In this document: in pieces, positions 12,407-20,639 of the stretch
Layout of the letters: each line of letters starts with the position of its first letter
Position numbering within the stretch: the first letter of the stretch is position 1
Source: Variovorax sp. IB41
Lineage (GTDB): Bacteria; Pseudomonadota; Gammaproteobacteria; Burkholderiales; Burkholderiaceae_C
DNA: 64,000 bases
Direction of reading: 5' to 3'
NCBI RefSeq assembly: GCF_016405905.1
Contig: NZ_JAEFCB010000029.1
Span: forward strand, 1 to 64,000
Translations under genes and position numbers: made by a program
Notes under the pieces: model-generated
What the model saw: only the letters and a program-made list of their open reading frames with translations
Databases searched by the model: none
Told to the model about the DNA's origin: nothing

Positions 12407-13399
12407 ATGACAGACATGCATTTCAAGTTCAAGCCGTCGTGGCACCTCGCTGCTGCTGCTGCCGCGGCTGCGCTCTGCGCCGCCGCCGGCGCGCACGCAC
12501 AGACCGTTCCCAAGACCATCCGCCTCATCGTGGCGTACCCCGCCGGCGGCGTGAGCGACGTCGTCGCGCGCGCGCTCGGCGACCGGCTCGCCGCGCAACT
12601 GGGCGCGACGGTGGTCGTCGACAACCGCGCCGGCGCGAGCGGCGCCATCGGCATGGATGCCGTGGCCAAGGCCGCGCCCGACGGCGCGACGCTGGGCTTC
12701 TCGGCCATCAGCCCGCTGGTGCTGAGCCCGCACCTGGGCAAGCTGCCGTTCGATCCGCTGAAGGACATCGCGCCGGTCGCGAGCGTGATGTATTCGCCGG
12801 TGCTGCTGATCGCCACGCCGGCGAGCAAGGCGAAGGATTTCCGCGCGCTGCTGGCCGATGCCAAGGCGCAGCCCGGTGCGGTGCGCTGGGCCACCTCGGG
12901 GCCGGCGTCGCTCGGGCACATCGTGCTGGAGCAGGTGAGGGCGGCGACGGGCGTGGACATCACGCACGTGCCCTACAAGGGCGGCGGCCAGCAGCTCAAC
13001 GACGCGCTGGGCGGGCAGTTCGAGATCCTCTCGACCAACGCGAGCCCGACGCTCACCTCGCACATCCAGTCGGGCAAGTTGCGTCCGCTCGCGGTGGGCG
13101 CGCCGGCGCGGCTGGAGAGCCTGCCGCAGGTGCCCACGTTGGGCGAGCTGGGCTACAACGCGGCGAACATCAACTCGCTGTTCGGCGTGTTCGCGCCGGC
13201 CGCCACGCCGCCCGCGCTGATCGCCAAATACAACGCCGAGATCAACAAGGCCCTGGCCAGCCCCGAGCTGCGCGCCAAGCTCACGGCCACCGACAACGTG
13301 CCCACGGGCGGCACGTCCGCGGCCTTCGCCAAGGAGATCGCCTCGGAGTTCGAGAGCAACGGGCGCATCGTGAAGGCCGCGAACATCAAGGCCGATTGA
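12407..13399 (+). CDS. Bug/TctC-family periplasmic solute receptor
   Basis: This is the third Bug receptor of the window, 330 residues. The N-terminus is an unusually alanine-rich signal peptide (a run of eight Ala in residues 14-21) that ends near AHAQ. The motifs TIRLIVAYPAGGVSDVVAR and THVPYKGGGQQLNDALGG are clear. It lies between another Bug gene and a TetR-regulated thiolase-hydratase pair, so its ligand might be a short carboxylate handled by CoA chemistry, which is only a guess from position. Confidence 0.9.
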   Translation: MTDMHFKFKPSWHLAAAAAAAALCAAAGAHAQTVPKTIRLIVAYPAGGVSDVVARALGDRLAAQLGATVVVDNRAGASGAIGMDAVAKAAPDGATLGFSAISPLVLSPHLGKLPFDPLKDIAPVASVMYSPVLLIATPASKAKDFRALLADAKAQPGAVRWATSGPASLGHIVLEQVRAATGVDITHVPYKGGGQQLNDALGGQFEILSTNASPTLTSHIQSGKLRPLAVGAPARLESLPQVPTLGELGYNAANINSLFGVFAPAATPPALIAKYNAEINKALASPELRAKLTATDNVPTGGTSAAFAKEIASEFESNGRIVKAANIKAD

Positions 13400-13432
13400 T
13401 GATTGACCCTTCGGCTTGCGGTTCGAATTTCC

Positions 13433-13450
13433 CTACCTTATAGTAGGTAG
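13433..13450. promoter_or_regulatory. TetR-type operator immediately upstream of tetR
   Basis: CTACC-N8-GGTAG is a perfect 5-bp inverted repeat that directly abuts the tetR ATG at 13451. The same CTACC-N8-GGTAG pattern recurs ahead of the thiolase gene at 14100-14117, so this is very probably the operator through which the TetR protein represses itself. Confidence 0.75.
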
Positions 13451-14044
13451 ATGACCAACGCCACCGCCACCCCTGCCGCGCTCGCTGCCGGCAGCACCCG
13501 GGACCAGATCCTGGGGGTGGCGCGCGGCCTGATCGAAACGCGTTCGTACCTGGGCTTCAGCTTCCAGGACGTGGCCGACGCGGTCGGCATCCGCAAGGCG
13601 AGCCTGTACCACCACTTTCCGACCAAGGAAGCGCTGGGCATCGCGGTGATCCGGCAGGCCACCCAGTACTTCAAGGACTGGGACGCGGCCCGCGAGCGCA
13701 AACCCAAGGACGCGCTCGACTCGTATTTCCGCATGTACCGCAACACGCTGAGGGCCGGCTCGGGCATGTGCCCCGCGGGCTCGCTGGCGCCGGGGTGGGA
13801 CTGCATCAACGACGAGTTGCGCCAGGCCGTGCAGGAGCTGCGCCACACGCAGGTGCTGTGGCTCACCGGCGTGCTGGGCGCGCTGTCGCCTGTGGGCGCG
13901 CGAAAGAAGGGCGCCTCGGTCGCTTCGCAGGCGAGCTACGTGTTCTCGGTGTGCCAGGGCGCGCTGCTCGCCTCGCGCATGACGGGGCGCGTGGAGGACT
14001 TCGACGAAGCCATCGCGCAACTCAGGAGTTCATTGCCCGGCTGA
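13451..14044 (+). CDS. TetR-family transcriptional regulator
   Basis: This is a TetR-type repressor of 197 residues. The helix-turn-helix is at about 30-60 (FQDVADAVGIRKASLYHHFPTKEAL), followed by a helical ligand-binding domain with the motif GMCPAGSLAPGW. It has a near-leaderless layout: the operator sits directly against the ATG, with no clear Shine-Dalgarno sequence, so a short or absent leader is possible. Operators in front of itself and of the thiolase indicate that it controls the thiolase-MaoC pair, presumably in response to an acyl-CoA or carboxylate. The effector is not known. Confidence 0.88.
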   Translation: MTNATATPAALAAGSTRDQILGVARGLIETRSYLGFSFQDVADAVGIRKASLYHHFPTKEALGIAVIRQATQYFKDWDAARERKPKDALDSYFRMYRNTLRAGSGMCPAGSLAPGWDCINDELRQAVQELRHTQVLWLTGVLGALSPVGARKKGASVASQASYVFSVCQGALLASRMTGRVEDFDEAIAQLRSSLPG

Positions 14045-14098
14045 CGGCCGGGCGGCATCGCAGGCACGCATCGGCGTGCTTATTTTTTGACCCGATAG

Positions 14099-14118
14099 CC
14101 TACCGATTGGATGGTAGG
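14099..14118. promoter_or_regulatory. TetR-type operator upstream of the thiolase gene
   Basis: CCTACC-N8-GGTAGG is a perfect 6-bp inverted repeat 22 bases upstream of the thiolase start codon. The arm sequence and 8-base spacing match the element in front of tetR, which ties the regulator to this operon. The Shine-Dalgarno AAGGAG (14128-14133) follows directly, so repression at or just downstream of the promoter is likely. Confidence 0.78.
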
Positions 14119-14140
14119 TTTTGCCTCAAGGAGCATCTTC

Positions 14141-15274
14141 ATGAAAGCCGTCATTTCCGCCTACGCCCGCTCGCCGTTCCACTTCGCCAAGAAGGGCGCG
14201 CTCGCCGAGGTGCGCCCCGACACGCTGGCCGCCGGCGTGGTCAAGGGCCTGCTGCAGCGCACCGACCTGGACCCCGTGCTGCTCGAAGACATCATCCTGG
14301 GCTGCGCGTACCCCGAGGCCTCGCAGGGCAACAACGTCGCGCGCATCGTCGGCCTGCTGGCAGGCCTGCCGCACGAGGTGGGCGGCATGACGGTGAACCG
14401 CTTCTGCGGCTCGTCGATGCAGGCCGTGCACATTGCCGCGGCGCAGATCGAGGCGGGCATGGGCGAGGCCTTTCTGTGCGTGGGCGTGGAGTCGATGACG
14501 ATGGTGCCGCAGGGCGGCTTCAACTTCTCGCCCAGCCCCGAGCTGCTGGCGAACACGGATGCCTATATCTCGATGGGCGAGACGGCCGAGAACGTCGCGC
14601 AGCGCTGGAACGTGAGCCGCGCCGACCAGGAGGCGTTCGCGGTCGATTCGCACCGCAAGGCCGCGGCTGCGCGCGCGGAAGGGCGCCTGGCGGGCGAGAT
14701 CGTGCCGGTGCGCCTGGCCTCGGGCGACATCGTCGATGCGGACGGCTGCATCCGCCCGAGCACCTCGGCCGAAGCGCTGGCCAACCTCAAGCCCGCGTTC
14801 CGCCCCGATGGCGTGGTGACGGCTGGCACCTCGTCGCCGCTCACCGATGGCGCGGCCGTGGTGCTCGTGACCAGCGACGCCTTCGCCGCGAAGCACGGCC
14901 TGCAGATGCTCGCGCGCATCAAGTCGTTCGCGACCGTGGGCGTGGACCCGGCCATCATGGGCATCGGGCCGATTCCCGCGACGCGCAAGGCGCTGGCACG
15001 CGCCGGGCTGACCGCGGCGGACCTCGACGTGATCGAGATCAACGAAGCCTTCTCGTCGCAGGCGCTCGCGTGCATCCGCGACCTGGGCCTCGACCCGGCG
15101 AAGATCAACCTGGACGGCGGCGGTCTTTCGATCGGCCATCCGCTGGGCGCGACCGGCGCGCGCATCACGGGCAAGGCGGCGTCGCTGCTGGTCCGCGAGA
15201 AGGGCCGCTACGCGCTGGCCACGCAGTGCATCGGCGGCGGGCAGGGCATCGCGACGATCCTCGAACGCGTCTGA
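14141..15274 (+). CDS. thiolase (acetyl-CoA acetyltransferase family)
   Basis: This thiolase either cleaves 3-ketoacyl-CoA or condenses two acyl-CoA units. The 377-residue product, with ATG at 14141 preceded by AAGGAG, has the catalytic residues C89 (NRFCGSSMQA), H333 (IGHPLGATGA) and C363 (TQCIGGGQG). It is slightly shorter than the usual 390-400 residues but complete. It is followed by a MaoC-type hydratase and preceded by the TetR operator, which suggests a small fatty-acid or carboxylic-acid degradation module rather than polyhydroxyalkanoate synthesis. Confidence 0.9.
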   Translation: MKAVISAYARSPFHFAKKGALAEVRPDTLAAGVVKGLLQRTDLDPVLLEDIILGCAYPEASQGNNVARIVGLLAGLPHEVGGMTVNRFCGSSMQAVHIAAAQIEAGMGEAFLCVGVESMTMVPQGGFNFSPSPELLANTDAYISMGETAENVAQRWNVSRADQEAFAVDSHRKAAAARAEGRLAGEIVPVRLASGDIVDADGCIRPSTSAEALANLKPAFRPDGVVTAGTSSPLTDGAAVVLVTSDAFAAKHGLQMLARIKSFATVGVDPAIMGIGPIPATRKALARAGLTAADLDVIEINEAFSSQALACIRDLGLDPAKINLDGGGLSIGHPLGATGARITGKAASLLVREKGRYALATQCIGGGQGIATILERV

Positions 15275-15328
15275 CCCAAGCAAAGTTCGAGAATGCGCTC
15301 ATGCGCGAACCCACCACAAGGAGACCCC

Positions 15329-15808
15329 ATGACCGCACCCACTGACACCGGCGCCAGGCGCGCGCTGTACCTCGAAGACCTGTCGGTCGGCGACCGTTTC
15401 CAGAGCGGCGAGCACACGCTGGACGTGGCGCAGATCAAGGCCTTCGCGCTGCAGTTCGATCCGCAGCCCTTTCACACCGACGAAGAAGCCGCAAAAAACA
15501 CCTTCTTCGGCGGCCTCGCGGCGAGCGGCTGGCACACGGCCGCGCTCACGATGAAGCTGCTGGTGGAAAGCGGCGTGCCGCTGGCCGACGGCATCATCGG
15601 CTCGGGCGGCGAACTGCAGTGGCCCAAGCCCACGCGCCCCGGCGACGTGCTGCATGTGGTGAGCGAGGTGCTCGACATCACGCCCTCGCGCTCCAAGCCC
15701 GGCCGCGCGATGGTGACCATGCGCTGCCAGACGCGCAACCAGCGCGGCGAGGTGGTCCAGTACTTCACGCCGAAGCTGGTGGTGCACAGCCGGTCCCCGG
15801 CGGCCTGA
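15329..15808 (+). CDS. MaoC-like (R)-specific enoyl-CoA hydratase
   Basis: This hotdog-fold MaoC-family protein of 159 residues is probably an (R)-specific enoyl-CoA hydratase or related dehydratase. The hydratase motif is visible as FALQFDPQPFHTDEEAA, with D44 and H49 as the predicted catalytic pair. The ATG at 15329 has AAGGAG at 15318-15323; an in-frame upstream ATG is rejected for lack of one. It lies 54 bases after the thiolase and would share its TetR-controlled promoter. Confidence 0.87.
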   Translation: MTAPTDTGARRALYLEDLSVGDRFQSGEHTLDVAQIKAFALQFDPQPFHTDEEAAKNTFFGGLAASGWHTAALTMKLLVESGVPLADGIIGSGGELQWPKPTRPGDVLHVVSEVLDITPSRSKPGRAMVTMRCQTRNQRGEVVQYFTPKLVVHSRSPAA

Positions 15809-15819
15809 AGCCCGGCTTC

Positions 15820-16509
15820 TCAGACCACGCGCAGGCCCAACTCCTCGACCAGCGACGCGGCCTGCCGGTGCGAGATGGTCGCGCCCTTGAACTGCGCCGC
15901 GTTCGCCAGGCGCAGGCCGCCCAGGTCGGCATCGCGCAGGTCCGCGCCCTCGAAGCGCGCGAGCTTCAGGTGCGCGTTGCGCAGGCTCCCGCCTTGGAAT
16001 ACGGCCTCGCGGAAATCGCAGCCCGAGAGGTCGGCTTCGGAGAAGTCCAGCTGCGAAAGCGTCTGTTTGCGGAACGACAGGCTGCGCAGGTGCGCATCGA
16101 CCAGCAGCGAGTCCTTGAAGACGATGCCCAGCGCCGAGACTTCGGCGAAGTGCGCGCCCGTGAGCTTCACGCCCGCGAAATGTGCGGAGGCCAGCTTGGC
16201 GCGCGTCCACTGGGTGTTGTTGAGGTCGCAGTCCTGGAAGCGCGCATTCGTGAGGTCGGCGAGGCCGAAGTCGGCCTGGCGTGCCCGGCATCCGGCCCAG
16301 CGGGTGTCCGACAGCAGCGCCCGTTCGAACGAGGCTTCGGCGAACTGGCACAGCGTGAACTGCGCGCCGCGCAGGTCGAGTCGGGAGAGGTCCGCGTCGT
16401 CGAAGTTGCAGCGCTCGAAATGCACGGGAGCGTCGCGCTCTTGCAGGCAGGCGAGCAGGTCGGCGCGGGACCAGGTCTGGTCGGAAATGACGGAGGCGCT
16501 GGGGGTCAT
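15820..16509 (-). CDS. pentapeptide-repeat protein
   Basis: This is a 229-residue protein built largely of pentapeptide repeats, A(D/N)LXX-like units that fold into a right-handed beta-helix. Examples are CNFDDADLSRLDLRGAQF near residue 35 and the C-terminal RFEGADLRDADLGGLRLANAAQF. The repeats run from about 30 to 215. The start ATG overlaps the stop of the upstream DUF455 gene by 4 bases (TCAT on the plus strand), so the two are translationally coupled. Pentapeptide proteins of the Qnr/MfpA type protect gyrase, but this one lacks clear Qnr features and its function is unknown. Confidence 0.85.
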   Translation of the reverse strand: MTPSASVISDQTWSRADLLACLQERDAPVHFERCNFDDADLSRLDLRGAQFTLCQFAEASFERALLSDTRWAGCRARQADFGLADLTNARFQDCDLNNTQWTRAKLASAHFAGVKLTGAHFAEVSALGIVFKDSLLVDAHLRSLSFRKQTLSQLDFSEADLSGCDFREAVFQGGSLRNAHLKLARFEGADLRDADLGGLRLANAAQFKGATISHRQAASLVEELGLRVV

Positions 16510-17324
16510 GTCGGTGTGTCGGAGCCGGCTGCCAGCATGCGCAGTTCTTCGGCGGTGAAGCCGGCGCGTTCGCGGGCCTCGATGTTGAAGGGCGGCCGGA
16601 TGCGCGGCGCGTCGTAGCGCGCCACGAGCGCCGGGTAGTTCGCTTCGGCGTCGAGCCCCGCGCGCGCGCAGAGCCAGCGGTACCAGTGGTTGCCGATGGC
16701 GACGTGGCCCACCTCGTCGCGCAGGATGATGTCCAGGATCTCCACCGCGCGCAGCGCATCGGGCGTGTTGACGCGCCTGAGCTTGGCCTGGATCAGCGGC
16801 GTGGCGTCCAGGCCGCGCGCCTCCAGCGTGCGCGGCACCAGCGCCATGCGGGCGAGCACGTCGTCTTTCGTTTTCTCGCACATGTTCCAGAGGCCGTCGT
16901 GGCCGGGGAAGTCGCCGTAGCGCCAGCCCATGTCCTGCAGGTGCGCGTGCAGCAGCGTGAAGTGCAGCGCCTCCTCGTCGGCCACGCACAGCCAGTCGCG
17001 GTAGTAGGCCTCGGGCATGCCGTCGTAGCGCCAGACCGCGTCGAGCGCGAGGTTGATCGCGTTGAACTCGATGTGGCAGATCGAATGGATCAGCGAGGCG
17101 CGGCCTTCGGGCGTGAAAGGCGAGCGCTTTTGCACCGCGGTGGCCGAGACGCGCACGGGCCGTTCGGGCCGGCCGGGCACGCCCTGGTCGTCGCCTGCGG
17201 TGCGGATCGGCTCGGTTGCTATGGAATCGGTAGCGGTCAGCGCCGCGATGGCGTGCGTTGCCGCCACCTTTTGTTCAGGATCGGTCAGTCGCAGCGCGGC
17301 GAGCGCGCTCAATCGGGGGTGCAT
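16506..17324 (-). CDS. DUF455 ferritin-like domain protein
   Basis: This is a 272-residue protein of the DUF455 family, which has a ferritin-like four-helix fold. Putative metal-binding pairs occur in SICHIEFNAINLALDA (about residue 82-96), ADEEALHFTLLHAHL and LRDEVGHVAIGNHWY, the E..H arrangement of non-haem di-iron proteins. Relatives include MiaE-like tRNA hydroxylases, but the substrate here is unknown. Residues about 24-50 form a poorly conserved linker in which the DNA carries a 17-bp GCTA-N9-TAGC element. It is divergent from the carbonic anhydrase gene with only 38 bases between start codons. Confidence 0.83.
   Translation of the reverse strand: MHPRLSALAALRLTDPEQKVAATHAIAALTATDSIATEPIRTAGDDQGVPGRPERPVRVSATAVQKRSPFTPEGRASLIHSICHIEFNAINLALDAVWRYDGMPEAYYRDWLCVADEEALHFTLLHAHLQDMGWRYGDFPGHDGLWNMCEKTKDDVLARMALVPRTLEARGLDATPLIQAKLRRVNTPDALRAVEILDIILRDEVGHVAIGNHWYRWLCARAGLDAEANYPALVARYDAPRIRPPFNIEARERAGFTAEELRMLAAGSDTPT
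17218..17234. repeat. 17-bp GCTA-N9-TAGC element inside the DUF455 gene
   Basis: GCTATGGAATCGGTAGC is a 17-bp inverted-repeat element of lower GC than its surroundings, located in the variable linker of the DUF455 protein. An element with the same ends and length occurs inside coaBC at 26852-26868. I recall similar intragenic elements as common in Comamonadaceae, which is knowledge I could not verify here. Confidence 0.45.
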
Positions 17325-17362
17325 CCCTACAATTCTAGTTTTTGCCCCCGGAGACTCCTGCG

Positions 17363-17887
17363 ATGGCCCTCTACGAACTCGACGGCATTGCGCCGCAACT
17401 CGCCCCCGGCGCCTGGGTGGCCGACAGCGCCGAGGTGATCGGCAACGTGAAGCTGGGCGAGAACGCGAGCATCTGGTTCGGCGCCGTGCTGCGCGGGGAC
17501 AACGAGACCATGACCATCGGCCGCAACAGCAATGTGCAGGACATGTCGATGCTGCATTCGGACCCCGGCAGCCCGCTCACCGTGGGCGAGAACGTCACCA
17601 TCGGCCACCAGGTCATGCTGCACGGCTGCACCATCGGCGACAACTCGCTCATCGGCATCCAGGCGGTGGTCTTGAATAACGCCAAGATCGGCCGCAATTC
17701 GATCGTTGGTGCCGGCAGCGTGGTGACCGAGGGCAAGGAGTTTCCCGACAACTCCCTCATCTTCGGCTCGCCCGCCAAGGTGATGCGCACGATCAGCGAC
17801 GAAGACGCTGCGCGCCTGCGTCACGGCGCCGAGCACTATGTCGAAAACGCCATTCGCTACGCGAAGGGCCTGAAGAAAATCGCCTGA
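17363..17887 (+). CDS. gamma-class carbonic anhydrase-like protein
   Basis: This is a left-handed beta-helix (hexapeptide-repeat) protein of 174 residues, close to the YrdA/PaaY type of gamma carbonic anhydrases. The three zinc-ligand histidines are H65 (MSMLHSDPG), H82 and H87 (IGHQVMLHGC). Hexapeptide turns run through most of the chain (for example VIGNVKLGENASIWFGAVLRG). The ATG at 17363 is preceded by GGAG. Catalysis is plausible given the intact zinc site, but several relatives have only weak carbonic anhydrase activity. Confidence 0.88.
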   Translation: MALYELDGIAPQLAPGAWVADSAEVIGNVKLGENASIWFGAVLRGDNETMTIGRNSNVQDMSMLHSDPGSPLTVGENVTIGHQVMLHGCTIGDNSLIGIQAVVLNNAKIGRNSIVGAGSVVTEGKEFPDNSLIFGSPAKVMRTISDEDAARLRHGAEHYVENAIRYAKGLKKIA

Positions 17888-17925
17888 CCCCGCGCAGGCC
17901 CAACACAGCGAAAGAAGAATCCGTT

Positions 17926-18924
17926 TTGAGCGAGCTGCACAAATTCCTGTTCGATGGCCTGCCGGTGCGCGGCATGATCGTGCGCCTGACAGATGCGTGG
18001 CAGGAGATCCTCGCGCGGCGCGCCTCCAACACCGCCACCGGCGCCTACCCGCCGCCCGTGGCCGAGCTGCTCGGCGAGATGACCGCCGCGGCCACGCTGA
18101 TGCAGGCCAACATCAAGTTCAACGGCGCGCTGATCCTGCAGATCTTCGGCGATGGCCCCGTGAAGGTGGCCGTGGCCGAGGCCAAGCCCGACCTGAGCCT
18201 GCGTGCCACCGCCAAGGTGATCGGCGACCTGCCGGCCGATGCGCGCCTGCCCGACATGGTCAATGTGAGCAACAAGGGCCGCTGCGCGATCACGCTCGAC
18301 CCGAAGGACAAGCTCCCGGGCGCCACGCCGTACCAGGGCGTCGTGCCGCTCTTCGGGGACGAAGGCGAGAAGCTCGGCAAGCTGAGCGACGTGCTGCAGC
18401 ACTACATGCTGCAGAGCGAGCAGCTCGACACCACGCTGGTGCTCGCGGCCGACGACAAGGTGGCGGCGGGCTTGCTGATCCAACGCCTGCCGGTGAAGGG
18501 CGAGGGCAACCTCGAAGGCACGTCGGACAAGGATCGCGACCAGGCCAACGAAGACCAGATCGGCCGCAATGAGGACTACAACCGCATCTCGATCCTGGCC
18601 TCGAGCCTCACGCGCGACGAGCTGCTCACGCTGGACATCGAGACCATTCTTCGGCGCCTCTTCTGGGAAGAAAAGCTGCTGCGCTTCGAGCCGCAGGCGG
18701 GCTTGCTCGGTCCGCACTTCGCGTGCACCTGCGGCCGCGAACGCGTGGCGCAGATGATCCGCGGGCTCGGCGTCGAAGAGGCCGAGGAGATCCTTGCCGA
18801 GCGCGGCGACATCGAGGTGGGCTGCGATTTCTGCGGCAAGCAGTACCGCTTCGATGCGATCGATGCGGCGCAGATCTTCAGGCCGCCCACGGACCAGATT
18901 CCGGGCAGCCCGATCGTCCAGTAA
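17926..18924 (+). CDS. hslO: redox-regulated chaperone Hsp33
   Basis: This holdase chaperone is activated by oxidative stress. The 332-residue product has the N-terminal dimerisation fold (residues 1-180) and the C-terminal redox switch with the zinc cysteines CTC and CDFC about 35 residues apart. The start is TTG at 17926, giving MSELHKFLFDG, which matches family N-termini; no suitable ATG is available upstream. It is slightly longer than E. coli Hsp33 because of an acidic insertion around residue 205 (TSDKDRDQANEDQ). Confidence 0.92.
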   Translation: MSELHKFLFDGLPVRGMIVRLTDAWQEILARRASNTATGAYPPPVAELLGEMTAAATLMQANIKFNGALILQIFGDGPVKVAVAEAKPDLSLRATAKVIGDLPADARLPDMVNVSNKGRCAITLDPKDKLPGATPYQGVVPLFGDEGEKLGKLSDVLQHYMLQSEQLDTTLVLAADDKVAAGLLIQRLPVKGEGNLEGTSDKDRDQANEDQIGRNEDYNRISILASSLTRDELLTLDIETILRRLFWEEKLLRFEPQAGLLGPHFACTCGRERVAQMIRGLGVEEAEEILAERGDIEVGCDFCGKQYRFDAIDAAQIFRPPTDQIPGSPIVQ

Positions 18925-18936
18925 GGCGCGCCGCGC

Positions 18937-19920
18937 CTAGCGGGCTTCGTCGTCGAAGCCGCTGAACGCGATGTCGGGCGCGCTCGTGTTGTGCTTGGAC
19001 GGCAGGCTGCGGCCGAAGCGCACCTGCGTGGCGTTGAGCGACTTCACCTCGGGCAAGGGCATGGCTTGCGGCGCGGCGTCCGGCGATGCCTGCCAGCGCA
19101 CTTCGCTCATGTCGGCGTTGTCGGCCGCGACGTACATCGAACGCAGCACCGCGAAGGGTTGCGCGCTCGCGGTGGGCTTGGACAGGCTGACGTCCAGCGC
19201 GGTGCGCTTGCGGCTGATCTCGTCCACGCGCGCGACGGCGCTGCCGCCGTTCGTGAAGCGCAGGTGGATCGCGAGCGGCTTGGGCACCACGCGGATCGAC
19301 GCGATGTTCACCACCGGCCGCCCGGCCTGCTCGACCGGGCCGAGCAGGAACGACGAGCCGTACACGCCGTCGCCGAAGCGCGCCTCGGGCAGCGGCTTCA
19401 GGCGCCAGTAGCCGTCGGAGGGATACAGCACGATCGCCTCGAGCGCCTTGCCGTTTTCCTTCTTGAACACCTGCAGCAGGTGAAAGCCGCGATCGCTGCG
19501 CGCACCCACCTGCACCGGCACGCGCTGCGGCCGCCAGAAGGTCGGCAGCGTCATGCCGACGATGCGCCAGTCGGCGTTGTCCAGCAGCACGACGGTGCGT
19601 TTCTTGAAGCGGTGCGCCGGGTCGGTGGGGTGCGCGCCGCCGTCGAAGTTGCAGCCCGAGAAATCGGGCGCGGTGACGTCGTTGCCGATCTTCTCGAGGT
19701 AGTCGGGCTGCAGCGCCTCGATGCGCAGGTGGCGGATGCCCTCGCCGCGCAGCACCATGGAGACGTTGTCCTCCTCGGCGCAGGCGGTGGTCGTGGTGCC
19801 GTTCTCGACGGTGGCGGCGACGGGGGCCGCGAGGGCCGGGCCAGCCGACAGCAGCGCGGCGACGAACAGGGGCAAGAGGGGCAGGAGGGAGGCGGTGCGC
19901 GGGGTGGGGTGCAGGGGCAT
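18937..19920 (-). CDS. secreted protein of unknown function
   Basis: I do not recognise this family. The 327-residue product starts at the ATG at 19920 with a clear signal peptide (LLPLLPLFVAALLSAGPALAAP), so it is exported to the periplasm or beyond. The mature part is rich in beta-forming stretches and contains two cysteines (TTACAEED and DFSGCNFDGG) that could pair. No transmembrane segment follows. An upstream extension of the open frame overlaps the next gene in another frame and is rejected. It converges with hslO, stop codons 12 bases apart. Confidence 0.75.
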   Translation of the reverse strand: MPLHPTPRTASLLPLLPLFVAALLSAGPALAAPVAATVENGTTTTACAEEDNVSMVLRGEGIRHLRIEALQPDYLEKIGNDVTAPDFSGCNFDGGAHPTDPAHRFKKRTVVLLDNADWRIVGMTLPTFWRPQRVPVQVGARSDRGFHLLQVFKKENGKALEAIVLYPSDGYWRLKPLPEARFGDGVYGSSFLLGPVEQAGRPVVNIASIRVVPKPLAIHLRFTNGGSAVARVDEISRKRTALDVSLSKPTASAQPFAVLRSMYVAADNADMSEVRWQASPDAAPQAMPLPEVKSLNATQVRFGRSLPSKHNTSAPDIAFSGFDDEAR

Positions 19921-19958
19921 CAGGTCTCCGTGAATCTCCGTGAAGAACGGCGGCTTGC

Positions 19959-20639
19959 TTATTCGCGCCGCCCGATCAGGTCTGTGAAAAGGCGATGTTC
20001 GCATTCCGGGTCGGAGCATTTCTCGCAAGGCCATGTCCACGCGGCGGGCTTTGCGTCGGCCTTGCCGCGCGCACGCGTGCGGCGTTCGCGGTCTTCGCCG
20101 CTGGCGATCGAATTGATGGCGTTCCATGCGTTGGCCAGGCGCTCGCCGCCGGTGCCGTGCACGACGGTGAACGAGAGCTTCGCGCCCGTCAGCGCGGCGC
20201 GCACGAGCGTGTCGGTCGGCTGGCGCGCATGGGGGCCGTCGCGCAGGTGGTCGCCGACCCAGGGGATGTCCAGCGCGGTAAGCAGCGTGATGGCGCAGCG
20301 CCGCTGGGCCGCGAGGGCCTCGGCGTAGAGCGAGCGGTCGTCGAAGAGCTGCTCGCTGTAGACCGCGGTCATGAGGGCGGTGGTGTCGGCGATCACCACG
20401 CCCGCTGCCGCGGCGGCATCGATGCGGCGCGTCTGTTCGTCGGCGATGGCCTGCTGCTCGTCGGGGCGCGGCGTGCGGCCTTCGCGGTCGCACCATTCGC
20501 GCAGGTACTCGCCCACCAGCGTCGCCGGAATGCCGCGCTCCTGCAGGCGCTGCGCGATGGCGCGCGCCAGCTCGGTCTTGCCCGTGCTCTCGGCGCCGAG
20601 CACGGCGATGACGCAGCCGCTGGGCAGCACCGGTGTCAT
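19959..20639 (-). CDS. NadR-like P-loop kinase (probable nicotinamide riboside kinase)
   Basis: This 226-residue P-loop ATPase resembles the ribosylnicotinamide kinase domain of NadR. Walker A is GAESTGKTEL (about 14-23), followed by EYLREWCDREGRTP and ADTTALMTAVYSEQLF, typical of the family. It lacks the adenylyltransferase and regulatory domains of E. coli NadR. The start overlaps the pnuC stop by 4 bases, so uptake and phosphorylation of nicotinamide riboside are probably coupled. An unusual C-terminal tail contains PCEKCSDPECEHR, a Cys/His cluster that could bind zinc and is not part of the usual kinase domain. Confidence 0.8.
   Translation of the reverse strand: MTPVLPSGCVIAVLGAESTGKTELARAIAQRLQERGIPATLVGEYLREWCDREGRTPRPDEQQAIADEQTRRIDAAAAAGVVIADTTALMTAVYSEQLFDDRSLYAEALAAQRRCAITLLTALDIPWVGDHLRDGPHARQPTDTLVRAALTGAKLSFTVVHGTGGERLANAWNAINSIASGEDRERRTRARGKADAKPAAWTWPCEKCSDPECEHRLFTDLIGRRE

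Noticed and set aside
18937-20496. 519-residue protein from the full upstream frame
   Set aside because: The N-terminal part is an antisense-free frame shadow over the NadR-like kinase; the signal peptide starts cleanly at ATG 19920.
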